The notes below the pieces were generated by a model. The model searched no databases, had not been told where the DNA came from, and saw nothing but the letters and a program-made list of their open reading frames with translations. From Raphanus sativus (Eukaryota > Streptophyta > Magnoliopsida > Brassicales > Brassicaceae): DNA of 64,000 bases. The number at the start of each line of letters is the position of its first letter. Position 1 is the stretch's first letter. A program made the position numbers and the translations under genes. Shown in pieces: positions 33,397-45,161 of the stretch. Where the stretch lies: assembly GCF_000801105.2 (NCBI RefSeq), contig NC_079516.1, positions 25,829,043-25,893,042 of the forward strand. The letters run 5' to 3'.

Positions 33397-34649
33397 TGTG
33401 GGAACCGAAATTCACACCATCAATATTTAGTATATTTTAGGAAAGTAGGAAAACTCTAATTTCCCAGAAGGTCCCGGATTTCTGAGAAACCACACGTCAA
33501 GCAATCAGAACACGACAATAACGGAAAATAAAAATAAAAATCGTAATAAGAGAGCAAGAAGGGTTTTATTCTGAATCTGCGTATAAGCGTGACAACAACA
33601 TGACAACGTGTTTCGGCTACGAGAGCTGTCGGCGAGATCCTAGTTCTAATACCCGAAGGTGGCTAAACCTAGTTGAGTCGCAGCTCGAAAAACAAAAAAC
33701 ATAAAGTTGCCTAAAATGCTCTAAGTGCTAGTTTGCTCTGGAAAAGGTGATGTCTCTATGCCTCTCGACTTGAACTCCTTATATACTCCCTCCAAGGTCG
33801 GTTTACGCTTTCCCCTTTTGCCCTTAAGCCGTCATAGTCGAAAAATGGGAATATTCTATTTTTTCCGATCTTCATGATTATCTGCGGAAAATTTCCATTT
33901 TTTCGCGGAAACTGATGCTTATCCACCAAGCATAAACCGTCATAAGGTTTATGGATTTTTAAGAAATCGCAAGTGGGCCTCGAATTAAGTTTAGGACCTC
34001 TTTTGGGCCGTATTTTTGATTCGAGACTTTTTTACGATTTTTCCGATAAGGTTAAGTTTCCGCGGTTTTATCGTAAACCAAAGGACGATTCCATTTGATC
34101 GAGAGATCAAGAAACGAATAGTCGTGAGTTGCGGAGAACGGCTATATGGATAGTCGAGAATGCATACTTTTATGTCGTGTCGTCGTCTCGGAAGACTTTG
34201 GACGTTTCGGAGAATGATCGATGCACGAACGCTCGATTGCTACAGCGACCGAACTTTGTCCGCAGCTCGGTTGCTATAGCGACCGAGATCTATCCGCAGC
34301 TCGGTCACTATAGCGACCGAGCCTTGCTCGTGGCTCGAACGTTTGGAACCATCGCGAAGCTACGATTCTCTCAGGATGCTTGTTTGCGGATGTTTGGACC
34401 TTTGATAACAATGTTCCGTTTTTTTTAAGAAATCGTAAACTTTCTCAAGCCGTTTAAGAAATCGTTGATTTTTTAAGTCATTGATTAGGAAATTGTCGTT
34501 TTAAAGAATCGTTCTTTTAAAACAAGATTTTTCCGTAAATTTTTCGTATAAGTTAATCTTTTCCGAAAAACCGTAAAAGATTTCTAAGTAAATAATTTTT
34601 AACGGAAATTTGGATGCCAACTTTGCCTTGTCCGATTTCGACCCCAACA
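33397..34649 (-). repeat. 3-prime LTR of the Gypsy element (1253 bp)
   Basis: Bounded by TGTGGG at 33397 and CCCCAACA at 34649. It shares about 1 kb with 38160-39297. It contains three complete units and one partial unit of a 34-bp palindromic repeat at 34232-34340. Relative to the other LTR it lacks about 150 bp, where GTGGCTCG joins directly to AACGTTTGG. Confidence 0.85.
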
Positions 34650-34884
34650 GTTAGCCCCCAGTGCAGTAGAATCGTGGGTTGACGAGATTTTGTCGTATGG
34701 TTAGGTCAGTTTAGGCGAGTTTTTAGGCCAAGTTAGGTATCCAAAAGTCCGAACTTGAATAGTAAATCCTGAAGTTATAAAAGAGGGGGTAACTCTTTCA
34801 TTTTTACTCACCTATCTTTCATAAGACTTGCTTTGAAGAATTCTCTCAAGAAAATTTCTTTTTTTAGAAAGAAAATCCTCCAAA

Positions 34885-36692
34885 ATGTCAAAGTTGTTTA
34901 GGAGCGGAAAGAAGTCTTCCAAGAAGAAGACTCCCGTGACTTCTTCTCCCGTTTACAATCAAGACGAAGAACTCCTCGTTCCGAAGGCCGAGTTCGAACT
35001 TCCTCCAAATGCGGCTGAACGCGATGCGTATTGGAGAGCAAGCAGTGATCGTATCAAACGTCTCGGAGAAGAAAAGTTTCCGATCTGTCGATCTCGGAAA
35101 ACGGGGGCCCACCTGCCGAGTAAGACCACTGATCTTTTTCTCGAGACGCTTCGGAAGTTTGCCGGAGTCCCGGACGCGGTTGAGTTCCAGATTCATAGGG
35201 TCGGAGAAAGCGCCGACCATCCTCCGTAAGGCTACTTCACGTGTTACGAGGCCGTTCTAACGCGCTGTCGTATCTGGTTTCCGATTCCTGAGATCATTAT
35301 CCGTGTACTGGACCGTTTTCAGGTTTCGTTAAACCAGCTGAGCCCTATGAGTTTCGAGATCCTTATCGGTCTCGTAATTCTGAGTTACGAGCGCGGCTTA
35401 TCCCTCACTGCCGACCATTTTGAGGCACTTCTGAGGCTGCAATACAACAAGGAGTCTGCCTCCTGGCGATTGACTCCTCGTCCCATAATGCTGGTAGTAA
35501 GGGGAACTGTTTCCAATTTTAACAATTAGAGACAATTCTTCTTCTACGTCCGACTTAACGCTGCGTCTGTCGCGGAGGAGTTTATTCCGATGTTTCGGAC
35601 GGTTCCAAATCCCCTTTCGTACATCAGCGTGGTCCATCCCTGACCTAGGGACATTATGGAGGTGAAGGATGCGATGAGGAGCGGTGCTCATTGGTGGACC
35701 AGTTTTACCCGTCATAGGGTTCAGAAGGCGATCCGATTGGTTCACTCTGACTTCGAGGCAGAGGGTAAGATTGATTTTGCGCCCTTTGAGCATCTCCCGG
35801 AGCGTGTTCCGGTCGAGAGATCGCCTGAGTTGCCGCGGAAAAATAAAGACATCGAGGTCGAGGAACAAGACTTTCCTCCTGACGATTCTCCACTTCCGGG
35901 ATGGGATCCGTCTCTAGGCTTTGGCGATGGGAGCGGTTCGAGTGACGCGCAAATTCCCAACTTTGACGATTTCTTTTCCGGTCTTTCCGATCATCCTGTC
36001 CAGTTCCCCTTTGTGGAGGAAACAGAGAAAAGACCTGAAGTATTGGCGGAGACTTCTCGCGTGGTGAACGGGGTTAGTTTCTATTTCTTCCTTCATTCTC
36101 TTTATTTATCCGAATAAAAATTCTATCTTCGAATTTCGCAGGCGATGAACCATTTTGGCTCGGCGTTGGTGGATAGTCAGAGAGAATCAAGAATCTGGCG
36201 CTTCAAAGCGGAGAAGAACGCGAATGACTTGGCGCGACTCCAAGAGGAGACCTTAGAGCGAAATTTAAGAGCTGCCGCCGATCATGCTAGAGAGATTCGC
36301 CGAGCGAGGAGACAGGCCAAGCGGGAGATTGCCGCCGAGATGCAGAATCGGGCGACGCATTTCCAGGAGGAGTATTACAATCTCCGGGCGGCGATGCCGC
36401 GGTAGGCGATTTTCGCGAGTGTCGCGGATCGGTTGGAGCTCTCACGAGGACTTAGCAGAGGGATTACGTTTACAAAGAGGAGTTGAGCCTCATGCAGGAT
36501 GGCATGAAGGACAATGTTCATGCCGAGTCGCTTGTTCCTCCCATCGAGGAAAATATCTGGGGACTCTGGGAGCCGATTCCTGTTTCTCATGACACGGTGG
36601 AGGTCGCGACCGAAGCGGAGGGAGGTGAAGATGAGGTGACTTATCCGACGGAGTTCGGAACTTCGTCGTCGGATGATTTTATCCTTTACTGA
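34885..36692 (+). pseudogene. Antisense extra ORF of the Gypsy element (Transposase_28-like)
   Basis: The frame opens at ATG 34885 (MSKLFRSGKKSSKKK) and continues to 36072 with three in-frame stops (35227-35229, 35527-35529, 35641-35643). A plausible intron follows (GT at 36073, AG at 36140-36141). Exon 2 from 36142 encodes a coiled coil rich in Arg/Glu/Ala, ends at a TAG, and the acidic tail at 36483-36692 is in another frame. The segment [20 protein letters not shown], with LVILSYERG further on, resembles the Pfam family called putative gypsy-type transposon (Transposase_28). Tat-lineage elements such as Retand and Grande are known to carry an additional antisense ORF of unclear function near the 3-prime LTR. 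Here it is decayed. Confidence 0.65.
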
Positions 36693-37828
36693 ATCTTTCG
36701 GAAAAATGTTTTCCCTTATCTTTGTATTTCCGTGGCCAAGTGTGGCCGTTTTATCTGTTTATGCCGCGACCGTAGTAGGTTGCGTAATTTTATATTTTTC
36801 GGGACATGCCTTTTAAGGCTTTGAATCCCTGCCGTCTTCGCGCGGCTTTTTTATAAATATGAAGTAAGTTTTTTTGATGATTTATGTTTTATGATCTGAT
36901 TTAAACTTTCGCCAAGTGTAGAGGATATAATGCGAGTAGTCAGTTCATATTCTAACTCTTAATTCATCGCTTGGTTCGTATTCTGCTTTTTGGCGAGCGT
37001 TTTAGGTGTAAGCGATAAGAGACATGTTTTGGGATCTCGTATTTAATACTATGTCTGTGAGATGTTAAGTGCCAACAAGACTGGGCTTAGGGCAAGACCT
37101 AGGTCTACTCTCAGCATCAAGGCTATGCGACGACTGATCGGCTTCCGTTTGCATGTTTGAGATTTCGACCTGATTCGTACCGTTTTAAAATCCGCGAAAT
37201 GTTATCGGCTTATACGATTTTTCTGGGTACGAACCGAGCGACTTCCTTTACGAAGTGCTAGACGAAATTTCGATTTTCTTGTATAGCGCGCTATGGTAAC
37301 CTGGTCGGATGTAAGAGGATCTTGTGAAAAGATCTGACTACGAATTTGTTTAAGTGAAACGTTTCTTTATTTGTCCGTCGGGGCCAATCGACGGGTTTGT
37401 TTTCGTTTTTAAAGTCGCGGAGGGACAGTTTTAATGGTTGTCTTAAAGTCGCGGACGGACTATTTTGATTAAATGTTTAAAGTCGCAGACGGACTATTTC
37501 GACGGATAATACAAATTAAGTATCTTCAGTAAAACTGCGACGTCTCGCATTTTCTTGAGGATACGGTTTTCGTTTTCTGGAATGTTTAAGAATCGATAGA
37601 TTGAGAAAGAGAATTTTATAGAAAAAGTTTCGAAAATTTCGAATACAAGTAAGGGTAAACTTTTTTTTTTGTGGGAGTATACAAGTATACGCACCCACTC
37701 CCCCCCCCCCCTTTTTGGCAAGGGGGATAGCTGAACTCGCCAGGTTTCGACGGGCTGCCTACGTACCTCTTTTGAGGATCAAGTCATCTCGTAGTTCTGA
37801 TTATGCCGCGAGTGTGTATACTCGTCGG
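36693..37828. other. Gypsy-element internal region, non-coding
   Basis: No domain is recognisable. Three near-identical copies of a word based on AAAGTCGCGGACGGACTATT occur at about 37412-37505. A poly-C tract (about 37700-37710) lies to the right. Reverse transcriptase and integrase, which would be expected here, are absent. Confidence 0.55.
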
Positions 37829-38128
37829 TTAGTTTTTCGTCGACCGCTTTAGTGCTTCTGCAGAAGGCGTCACTGTGCCCTTTGTCGGGGCATCTTCGGC
37901 GGAAGGTTGGCTTCGCTTGCGTTTAACCGTGAATGTCGTCGTTACCTGCCTTAACTTATGCTCCGCTAGGAAACAAAGTCGCGATTTTTTTTGACAACCC
38001 CAGATTGTGGCGACTCCAGTCCTGGTTGGGAATTTGACGCCCAAGTGATAAGTCGAGAGAACGGCCTTCATGGCGTTTAGCCATGGTGTTCCCATAATCG
38101 CGTTATAAATAGCCGGGCTATCTACCAC
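37829..38128 (-). pseudogene. Gypsy pol fragment downstream of the protease active site
   Basis: About 100 codons including SPAIYNAIMGTPWLNAMKAV, then STYHLGVKFPT and CFLAEHKLRQ. This is the conserved C-terminal part of the aspartic protease region of plant Gypsy polyproteins (usually Y.AI.GR..L..., K..STYH...KFPT). The Asp-Thr/Ser-Gly active site and everything upstream are missing. Downstream the frame ends at a stop within a Lys/Ser-rich segment, before any reverse transcriptase. Confidence 0.75.
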
Positions 38129-38159
38129 CGCGAAGTCAACTATCTTGGTGACGTTTTTT

Positions 38160-39297
38160 GCTAGTTGAGTCGCAGCTCGAAAAACAAAAACGGAAAGTTA
38201 ACTAAAATGCTCTAAGTGCTAGTTTGCTCTGGAAAAGGTGATGCCTCTATGCCTCTCGCGTTGAACTCCTTATATACTCCCTCCAAGGTCGGTTTACGCT
38301 TCCCCCTTTTGCCCTTAAACCGTCATAGTCGAAAAATGGGAATATTCCATTTTTTCCGATTTTCATGATTATCTGCGGAAAATTTCCATTTTTTTTTTCG
38401 CGGAAACTGATGCTTATCCACCAAGCATAAACCGTCATAAGGTTTATGGGTTTTTATGAAATCGCAAGTGGGCCTCGAGTCAAGTTTAGGACCTCTTTTG
38501 GGCCGTATTTTTGATTCGAGACTTTTTTACGATTTTTCCGATATGGTTAAGTTTCCGCGGTTTTATCGTAAACCAAACGACGATTCCATTTGATCGAGAG
38601 ATCAAGAAACGGATAGTCGTAAGTTTTGGAGAACGGCTATATGGATAGTCGAGAATGCATAGTTTTATGTCGTGTCGTCGTTTCGGAAGACTTTGGACGT
38701 TTCGGAGAATGATCGATGCACGAACGCTCGATTGCTACAGCGACCAAATTTTGTCCGCAGCTCGGTCGCTATATCGACCGAGATCTATCCTCAGCTCGGT
38801 CGCTATAGCGACCGAGCCTTGCTCGTGGCTCGGTCGCTATAGCGACCAAGCTGTAATCGGAGCTCGGTCGCTATAGCGACCGAGCGTGGTATCTTGATCC
38901 GTTCGCTATAGCAACCGAGCTCTTATCCGTGACCCGATCACCATCGCGATCGGGTTTGTGCCGTGGGTTATGGTCCGTTGTCCGAACGTTTGGAACCATC
39001 GCGAAGCTACGATTCTCTCAGGATGCTTGTTTGCGGATATTTGGACCTTTGATAACAATGTTCCGTTTATTTTAAGAAATCGTAAACTTTCTCAAGCCGT
39101 TTAAGAAATCGTTAATTTCTTAAGTCGTTGATTAGGAAATCGTCGTTTTTAAAGAATCGTTCTTTTAAAACAAGATTTTTCCGTAAATTTTTCGTATAAG
39201 TTAATCTTTTCCGAAAAACCGTAAAAGATTTCTAAGTAAATAATTTTTAAAGGAAATTTGGATTCCAACTTTGCCTTGTCCGATTTCGACCCCAACA
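38160..39297 (-). repeat. 5-prime LTR of the Gypsy element, truncated
   Basis: Homologous to 33669-34649 and ending at the same CCCCAACA. The first roughly 270 bp of the full LTR (plus-strand left side, the U5 side in element orientation) are missing. At 38160 the LTR joins protease sequence directly, so the primer-binding site and gag are deleted. Confidence 0.82.
38727..38954. repeat. Seven 34-bp palindromic tandem repeats in the LTR
   Basis: Units start at 38727, 38761, 38795, 38829, 38863, about 38898 and 38933. The core of each is an almost perfect 22-bp palindrome, half-site CTCGGTCGCTA followed by its complement. It is separated from the next by 12 bp of less conserved sequence. The first and last units are the most diverged. 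The other LTR of the element has only three and a half units. Confidence 0.9.
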
Positions 39298-39745
39298 TAT
39301 ATCAATCAAAATCCGTTTAGTAGACCAATTGTCGTACCAGAATGACGTAGTCCTACCATTCCCCACTTCTCTTTTATAAAAAAACCTTGCAACCTCCCTA
39401 AGCTTGAGTATCTTCCTCCACATCCAAGAGCCAGCTTGAGTATTCTCTTTAAGAGACCAAAAATTCTTCCTCTTTAGAAGGTTTTCTCGAATCCAATCAC
39501 CCCATAGAGAATCTCCCGAGAGCAACCTCCAAATAAGCTTCATACCATTCACTCTATTTACTTCTTTTAAATTTCTAATCCCCAAACCACCTTCACTTCT
39601 AAGCTTGCATACATCTCTCCAAGCCACTTTAGCGCCTGTGGATTTAAGAACTGGTCCTGTACATAAGAAAGAAGCACAGAGCTGATCCACTTCATGAATA
39701 CACTTACTTGGCAATCTAAAAACAGAAATCCAAAAATTTATGATA

Positions 39746-39982
39746 TGTTGTAAACCATCCGGTTTAAGAATGCTTATAACCGACTTTGTATTAAACCGGC
39801 CATCCTTATGTTGATCGGGCCTTGTCTTATTTTGGGTTAATGATGGCGACTTCTCTTAATGTTTAAGAGAGTCCCACATTGCTTATGAGACTTGTAATAG
39901 ACGGTCTAAGCTCCATATATAAGGAGCCTCTTGTCTTTGATATTGAATAACACAACAACACCTTCACATGTTACTTACAACA
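39746..39982. mobile_element. Solo LTR of a small (TRIM-like) element in the LINE
   Basis: 237 bp opening TGTTGTAA and closing TTACAACA, perfect 8-bp inverted ends with TG/CA. It is flanked by the 5-bp duplication TGATA (39741-39745 and 39983-39987). Removing it rejoins the LINE reverse-transcriptase frame. A TATA box (CCATATATAAGGAGCC, about 39915) indicates an LTR promoter. The short LTR suggests a TRIM or a small Copia. Confidence 0.88.
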
Positions 39983-42437
39983 TGATACTCATTATCACTG
40001 CTCTAATCAGCTGCAGTCTGCCAGCAAAAGAAAGAAGCCGACAAGACCAAGTATTGATCCTACTTTGAATCGTCTCCACCAGAGGCAAGTAATCCTGTTT
40101 TCGCATTGCCTTCGTCATAAGAGGAAGACCCAAATACTTAACTGGCAGCTTTCCCTCAGCAAATGGAAAATTCGACAGAATACTTCTCCTCTCTTCACTC
40201 TTAACTCCCGCCATAAAGATAGTAGATTTCTCTGTGCTGATACTCAATCCAGACCAGAGTGCAAACTCATCAAACACAGCAAGCGCTCCTTCTATTGATT
40301 TTTTAGAACCTTCCACAAAGACCATTAAGTCATCAGCAAAACAGAGATGAATTAAAGCTATAGTTTTACACCTTGGGTGAAAGGCAAACTTCTTCTCCAC
40401 TACAGCCTTATCAATTTTCTGAGACAGAACATTCATGCACAGCACAAACAAATATGGTGATAAGGAACAGCCTTGCCTCAACCCTCTCTTGCTCTGGAAG
40501 TAGCCAGCTAACTCCCCATTCACTTGTACAGAAAACGAAGGGGAAGTAATGCAAAGTTCGATCCAGTGAATAAACTTGCTCGGAACACCTATTGCTTCCA
40601 AACTTCTCAACACAAACGACCACTGGACTGAATCAAATGCCTTTGATATATCGATCTTCATGAGACATCGAGGAGAAACATCCTCCTTATGATAATCTTT
40701 CACCAGTTCAGAAGCTAATAACACATTCTCCATCAGCAGTCTACCTTGAATAAAAGCAGATTGATTTGAAGAGACAATCCGAGGAAGAAGCATCTTGAGC
40801 CTGTTTGCCAATATCTTCGACACCACCTTATAAAGAACATTGCAACAAGCAATAGGACGATGATCCCGCATCTCCATCGAGTCTATCTTTTTTGGAACCA
40901 GAACTAAGATAGTAGAATTAATCCCCTTAGGCAAGAAACCAAACCGGAAAACAGACTGTACTGCAATGGTGAAATCATGTGCTAGGATATACCAAGAGGC
41001 TTTAAAAAAACTCACAGGGATACCTATCTGGACCTGGTGATTTGTTAGAAGGCATTGTAAACAGCATACGTCTTATCTCCTCCTCAGAAACTTCCTTATC
41101 CAACATCTCACAATCCTCCAAGCTACATCTGAATCCAAGCAAATTCTCTAACTCCTCCTTAGTGGTTCCTATATAGTTTGCAGGTTGACAATTAAGAAAC
41201 TCCGAAAAGAACCGCTTTGCCTCCACTTTTATTTCACCTTGACTAGTAACTGTTCTGCCATCAGCACACCGAATCTCTCTGATAATGTTTTGAGCCTGAC
41301 GAGAACAAATAGCATTGTGAAACGCCTTATTGTTCTGATCACCAACCTCTAGCCAATGAAGTTTTGCCTTCTGCTTCAGATGATTTTCTTCCAACTCAGC
41401 TACATGAAGCCATTTTCCGTAAGCCTCAGCTTCCTCCTTAACATATTCTTCACACGGGTTAAAGAGTGTTTGCTGCTGTTTCTCACACAACTCTATATGA
41501 GCCTCCTTTGTCCTTTTAGTGAGATTACCCAGCTTCTCTCTACCTAAATTCCTGATGATAGGTTTCAAACTCTTTAATTTCTTGGAGAACCGGAACATAG
41601 CAGAGGTAGAGTGGAATAGTCTTGGAGTAGTATCCCAAAACTCCTTCACCGTAGACAAAAAACTTGGCAAACTCCCAATAGCATTGACATACTTGAAAGG
41701 TCTTCTGATTTTCTCACTTTGAGGCAGGATCTGAAGCTTACATCTCATGTGATCTGAACAACTTCCCGGTTCAAAAACTGAATAAGCACTAGGAAATCTT
41801 AGCAACGGTATATCATTCACTAGAACTCTATCCAGTTCCTACAAATAACTCCTTCATCTCTCTTATTGCACCACGTAAACAAAGGGCCTTGGAAAGCCAT
41901 ATCCGAGAACCTACAGTGAAGAACCATCTTCTGAAATTCCCACATACCTCCTGAGACTCTCCCCTGACTCAACGGACCCGAACTCTCCTCCACATCCAAA
42001 ATTTCGTTGAAATCCCCCATAATCATCCAAGCTTTGCCTTGAAACGAAGCAGAATTTTGATGATGACAGAGATCCTACCACAGTACATTCCTTTCTTCCA
42101 TATCATTGCTCGCATAAATGAAAGAACAAAAAAACTCCTCATGCCCTTGAATCCCCACTGAACAAGTTATCATTTGATCTGTTTTGTAAATTGGAGTCAT
42201 ACAAACAGTATCCTTCCAAACCACCCAAATTCTTCCACCACTACTATACTCATAATTTGTAATACTCGACCAATCTTTAAAAACAGAATTCAAAATCCTT
42301 CTCGCTTTACCTTCCTTTACTCTCGTCTCCAAAATACACCCAAACTCCATATTATTGCTTCTCATCCACTCATGAACTACAGAATGTTTAAGATTTTTGT
42401 TGAAACCACAGACATTCTAGAAGAAGCTCGTCATGGA

Positions 42438-43619
42438 TTAATGTTTATGGCGAGAAGACCCTGAGCTCTTACTAGGATTAGGATCCCGAGCCTTAGTCTT
42501 CTGACCTCTCTTCCTCCCTTTTTGCACTCCCAACTTCCCCCATTCCTTAACTCTTTCCTCAAGCAACACCTCTTCTCGGGGATCAGCATCATCCTCACCA
42601 ATAATCTCTTGATCATCCATTGAAATTTCGCCTTCCTCCCTCTCATCAAAAAGAATTGAGAATTTAGAAGCCGAAATTACAATACCCTTAGAATCCAGAG
42701 CAGGAGATACTTGCCCTTTACCCCCTTTTGCTGGAGTCAACCAGTCATTATCCTCTTTACCATTGCTCTTCACACCTACTTCAGTATCTCTATCTTCCTT
42801 CACTGGATTACTTCCCTCTGCATCTTTCTCTTCCTCCCCTTTTTCCTTCTCTAAAACCTTTACAGGACTACATTGTCTAGCTTTATTCTCCGACCTACTC
42901 CTGTGCTTATTCCGCTTACTATTCATAGCACAGACTGCCTCACCATGTCCCCATTTATCACACAACTTGCATCTTGCCGGAAGCCAAGGGTAGTAATATT
43001 TAACCGTGAATTGTTCCCCTCCTTTAGTAAAAGTGATCTCCCTCGGCAGAACCTTAGAAGTATCAACCTTGACAAAGACTTTTGCTTCCTCCAAATTAGT
43101 GCACGCTATTGTTTCTTGATGGAGCTTCACCGGTACACCCATTGGACTAGTGATGAAACTGAACCCTTCCCAAGAATACATGTGAAGTGGCACCTTCTCT
43201 AAGTGAACCCACATAGGCATTGCTTCATCCTCTTGTTCCTCACCCTTCAGTTTAGGAGACCAACGTGTAACAAGCATTGGAACTCCTACTATATTCCACA
43301 TCCCTCTACGCACAATCTTCTCTCTTACCTTCGGATTTGAGACCTTGAACCTCAACATGGTAGGATTGACCTCATAAACCTCAATCTTCGCAGAGGAATC
43401 CCCATAACGTCAGATCTTATTAAGAACCATATGGACCTTTGCGATGTGAGGCGCTTGATCCAGAAACTTCCCTATCACAAAATCTTCCCACAGCGGAGTG
43501 GCGTTCTCAACGATCTCATCCGGAATCTCAATCGTTTTCAACCCATCCTTCTCCAGAACCTCAACTTGATGCTTCCTCAAAGCCTTCTTATCTTGCGCAA
43601 TATCCAACTCACTTTCCAT
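42438..43619 (-). pseudogene. LINE ORF1: DUF4283 and CCHC zinc knuckle, one nonsense codon
   Basis: The frame starts at an ATG (43617-43619). It runs to 42438 with a single in-frame TGA at 43410-43412. The first two thirds resemble DUF4283 (DFVIGKFLDQAP, RRGMWNIVGVPMLVTRW). A CX2CX4HX4C zinc knuckle follows (CKLCDKWGHGEAVC), then a Lys/Glu-rich tail. ORF1 proteins bind the LINE transcript to form the retrotransposition particle. The remaining frame is well conserved, so the stop is relatively young. Confidence 0.82.
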
Positions 43620-43828
43620 CGACTACCTTACCCAAATCACTTCGAATCTCTCACCCTTTGATTTCTCCGATCCTACCACATCCTTTAACCCAGTCGCATC
43701 CTCTGATGAGACAGACAGATCTGGCGGGACGGCCAGATCCATCAGTCGAACTCCGATCTCTAACGCTCGCAAATCGCCAAAAAAATCGCCCTAGACAAAA
43801 CGCAGCGTTTTTGTTAATTGGATCTGGG

Positions 43829-44149
43829 TATTTAGGATCTATAAGCACTCAATATGCTCGAATTTCATCAATTTTTTTCTTCCAAAATATATAATTTATC
43901 TTTTATAAAATAATCAGAAACAAACTATTAATAATTGAAAGTTAAATATTTTTAAATCTAAATTTGATTTGTAAAATCTTATATTACTTAAAAATAAGAA
44001 TAATAATAAAGATTGCTAATAAAAACACATTTCTACTAAATATATGAAACATAATATATGAAATTAGAGTTTTGAACATCATGTTTATAGGTTGGTTATG
44101 AATCGATTCTTATCAGGTGTGGTCTATTCGGATCAGAATTTTAGACTAG
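43829..44149. other. Intergenic, nothing recognised
   Basis: AT-rich spacer between the LINE target duplicate and the Helitron candidate. No features seen. Confidence 0.5.
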
Positions 44150-44588
44150 TCTATTCTATTAAAACTGAAGTACATTTGAGAATTAACCCTTTTATCACCC
44201 TAATAATTACAAAATATGCCACTGTATTAATAACAAAATATCTAACCAAATAAATGCATAGCTGATTTATCATATTAATAAGAAAGTTCTATTATTAACA
44301 ATCGACATCCACCAAAAAGTCTAAACTTTCTAACTAGATTATCTTTTTGTTATATGACAATCTATTAATATTAAAAAAGAGTACTCCAAACCGAAGCATG
44401 CCTACAATCAAGCAAAATATAAATATTAAAATCCCAATTAAGTGTTAAATCACCAAAAAATATATCCTTCCTGATCTGATTACGTTTATGTTATGTGACA
44501 ATGGATTATTCTTACAAAAAGTAATATTCGTAATTATATTAAGCCTAACAATAAAGAAATATTTTTTTTGAAAACTTTAATCAAACAG

Positions 44589-44629
<41 letters not shown>

Positions 44630-45116
44630 CTTACCTATTACTTCTCTCTACAACAGAATCCATCATTAAAATCACGGTAAGAAAATGTCTACCAGCAAAA
44701 GTATGACTGGACAAAAATCTGAATCCAAAAAATTGAACCGAACTCGATTCAGAAAAGTAGCATCGAACCCAAACCAGAATTGACTAAATATCCGAATGGG
44801 TTCAAAATTTCGGTTTTATAAAACCAAACCCGATCTGAACCGAAGTATTTCGGGTACCCGAATATATCCAAAATAGATTTATATAACTAAATATATTAAT
44901 TAGTTTTAGATATAATGTATAATAAAAACATCCAAAATATATAAAATGCTTTTAAATTTTCCAAAATACTTGAAAAAATATGTCTAAAATAACTAAAATA
45001 TACTTAAAACACCAAAAATACTTAAATATCTATTGATTTTCTATCCAAACACTCAAAGCAAATCAATTTATGTGTTAAGTTTAGGTATTTTGACATATGC
45101 TTTTCAAATTTATATG

Positions 45117-45161
<45 letters not shown>

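Larger units (their letters stand above)
33397..39297 (-). mobile_element. Internally deleted Tat/Retand-like Gypsy element inside the LINE
   Basis: Plus-strand ends are TGTGGGAACCGAAATTC and CGACCCCAACA, flanked by the 5-bp duplication TATAT (33392-33396 and 39298-39302). Removing the element and one TATAT restores the LINE reading frame, which confirms the borders. Orientation is minus: a polypurine tract (ACTGGGGGCTAAC on the minus strand, 34650-34662) precedes the LTR at 34649, and a minus-strand protease fragment lies at 37829-38128. An ORF antisense to pol fills 34885-36692. Gag, reverse transcriptase, RNase H and integrase are missing, so the element is non-autonomous. The lineage call rests on the antisense ORF and TGTTGGGGTCG ends. 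Confidence 0.82.
32626..42437 (-). pseudogene. LINE ORF2: endonuclease / reverse transcriptase, broken
   Basis: Segments in order on the minus strand: endonuclease (42437-41830; MGDFNEIL motif near 42020), linker (41820-41002), reverse transcriptase (41015-39988; SPGPD, AFIQGR, the GLRQGCSLSP motif and a catalytic FADD), thumb region (39714-39303), and C-terminal zinc-binding domain plus tail (33391-32626; CVLCRSDAESRDHLFFSC, then WRERNRIKHGE). Disruptions: TAG near 42410, a nonsense codon at 42075-42077, a frameshift near 41835, and a one-base frameshift in a T7 run near 41010. Two insertions add to these, a solo LTR at 39746-39982 and a Gypsy element at 33397-39297. A further frameshift lies near 32860. 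ORF2 normally performs target-primed reverse transcription; this copy cannot. Confidence 0.85.
32322..43819 (-). mobile_element. Full-length L1-type LINE with two nested LTR insertions
   Basis: On the minus strand the element runs from 43819 to a poly-A tail (plus-strand poly-T, 32322-32331). The 9-bp word GGATCTGGG flanks it at 32313-32321 and 43820-43828, a target duplication. Without the two inserted LTR elements its own length is about 5.35 kb, normal for a plant L1. It has a 5-prime UTR of about 200 bp, an ORF1 with a zinc knuckle and an ORF2 with endonuclease, reverse transcriptase and C-terminal zinc-binding domains. Both ORFs contain nonsense codons and frameshifts, so it is dead. Confidence 0.88.

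Noticed and set aside
32852..33415. Stand-alone reverse-transcriptase-like gene
   Set aside because: It is the C-terminal part of the LINE ORF2, separated from the rest only by the nested Gypsy element.
35398..36096. Minus-strand frames of 60-156 codons
   Set aside because: Antisense to the extra ORF of the Gypsy element; they would be sense to its pol, but show no gag or pol motif.
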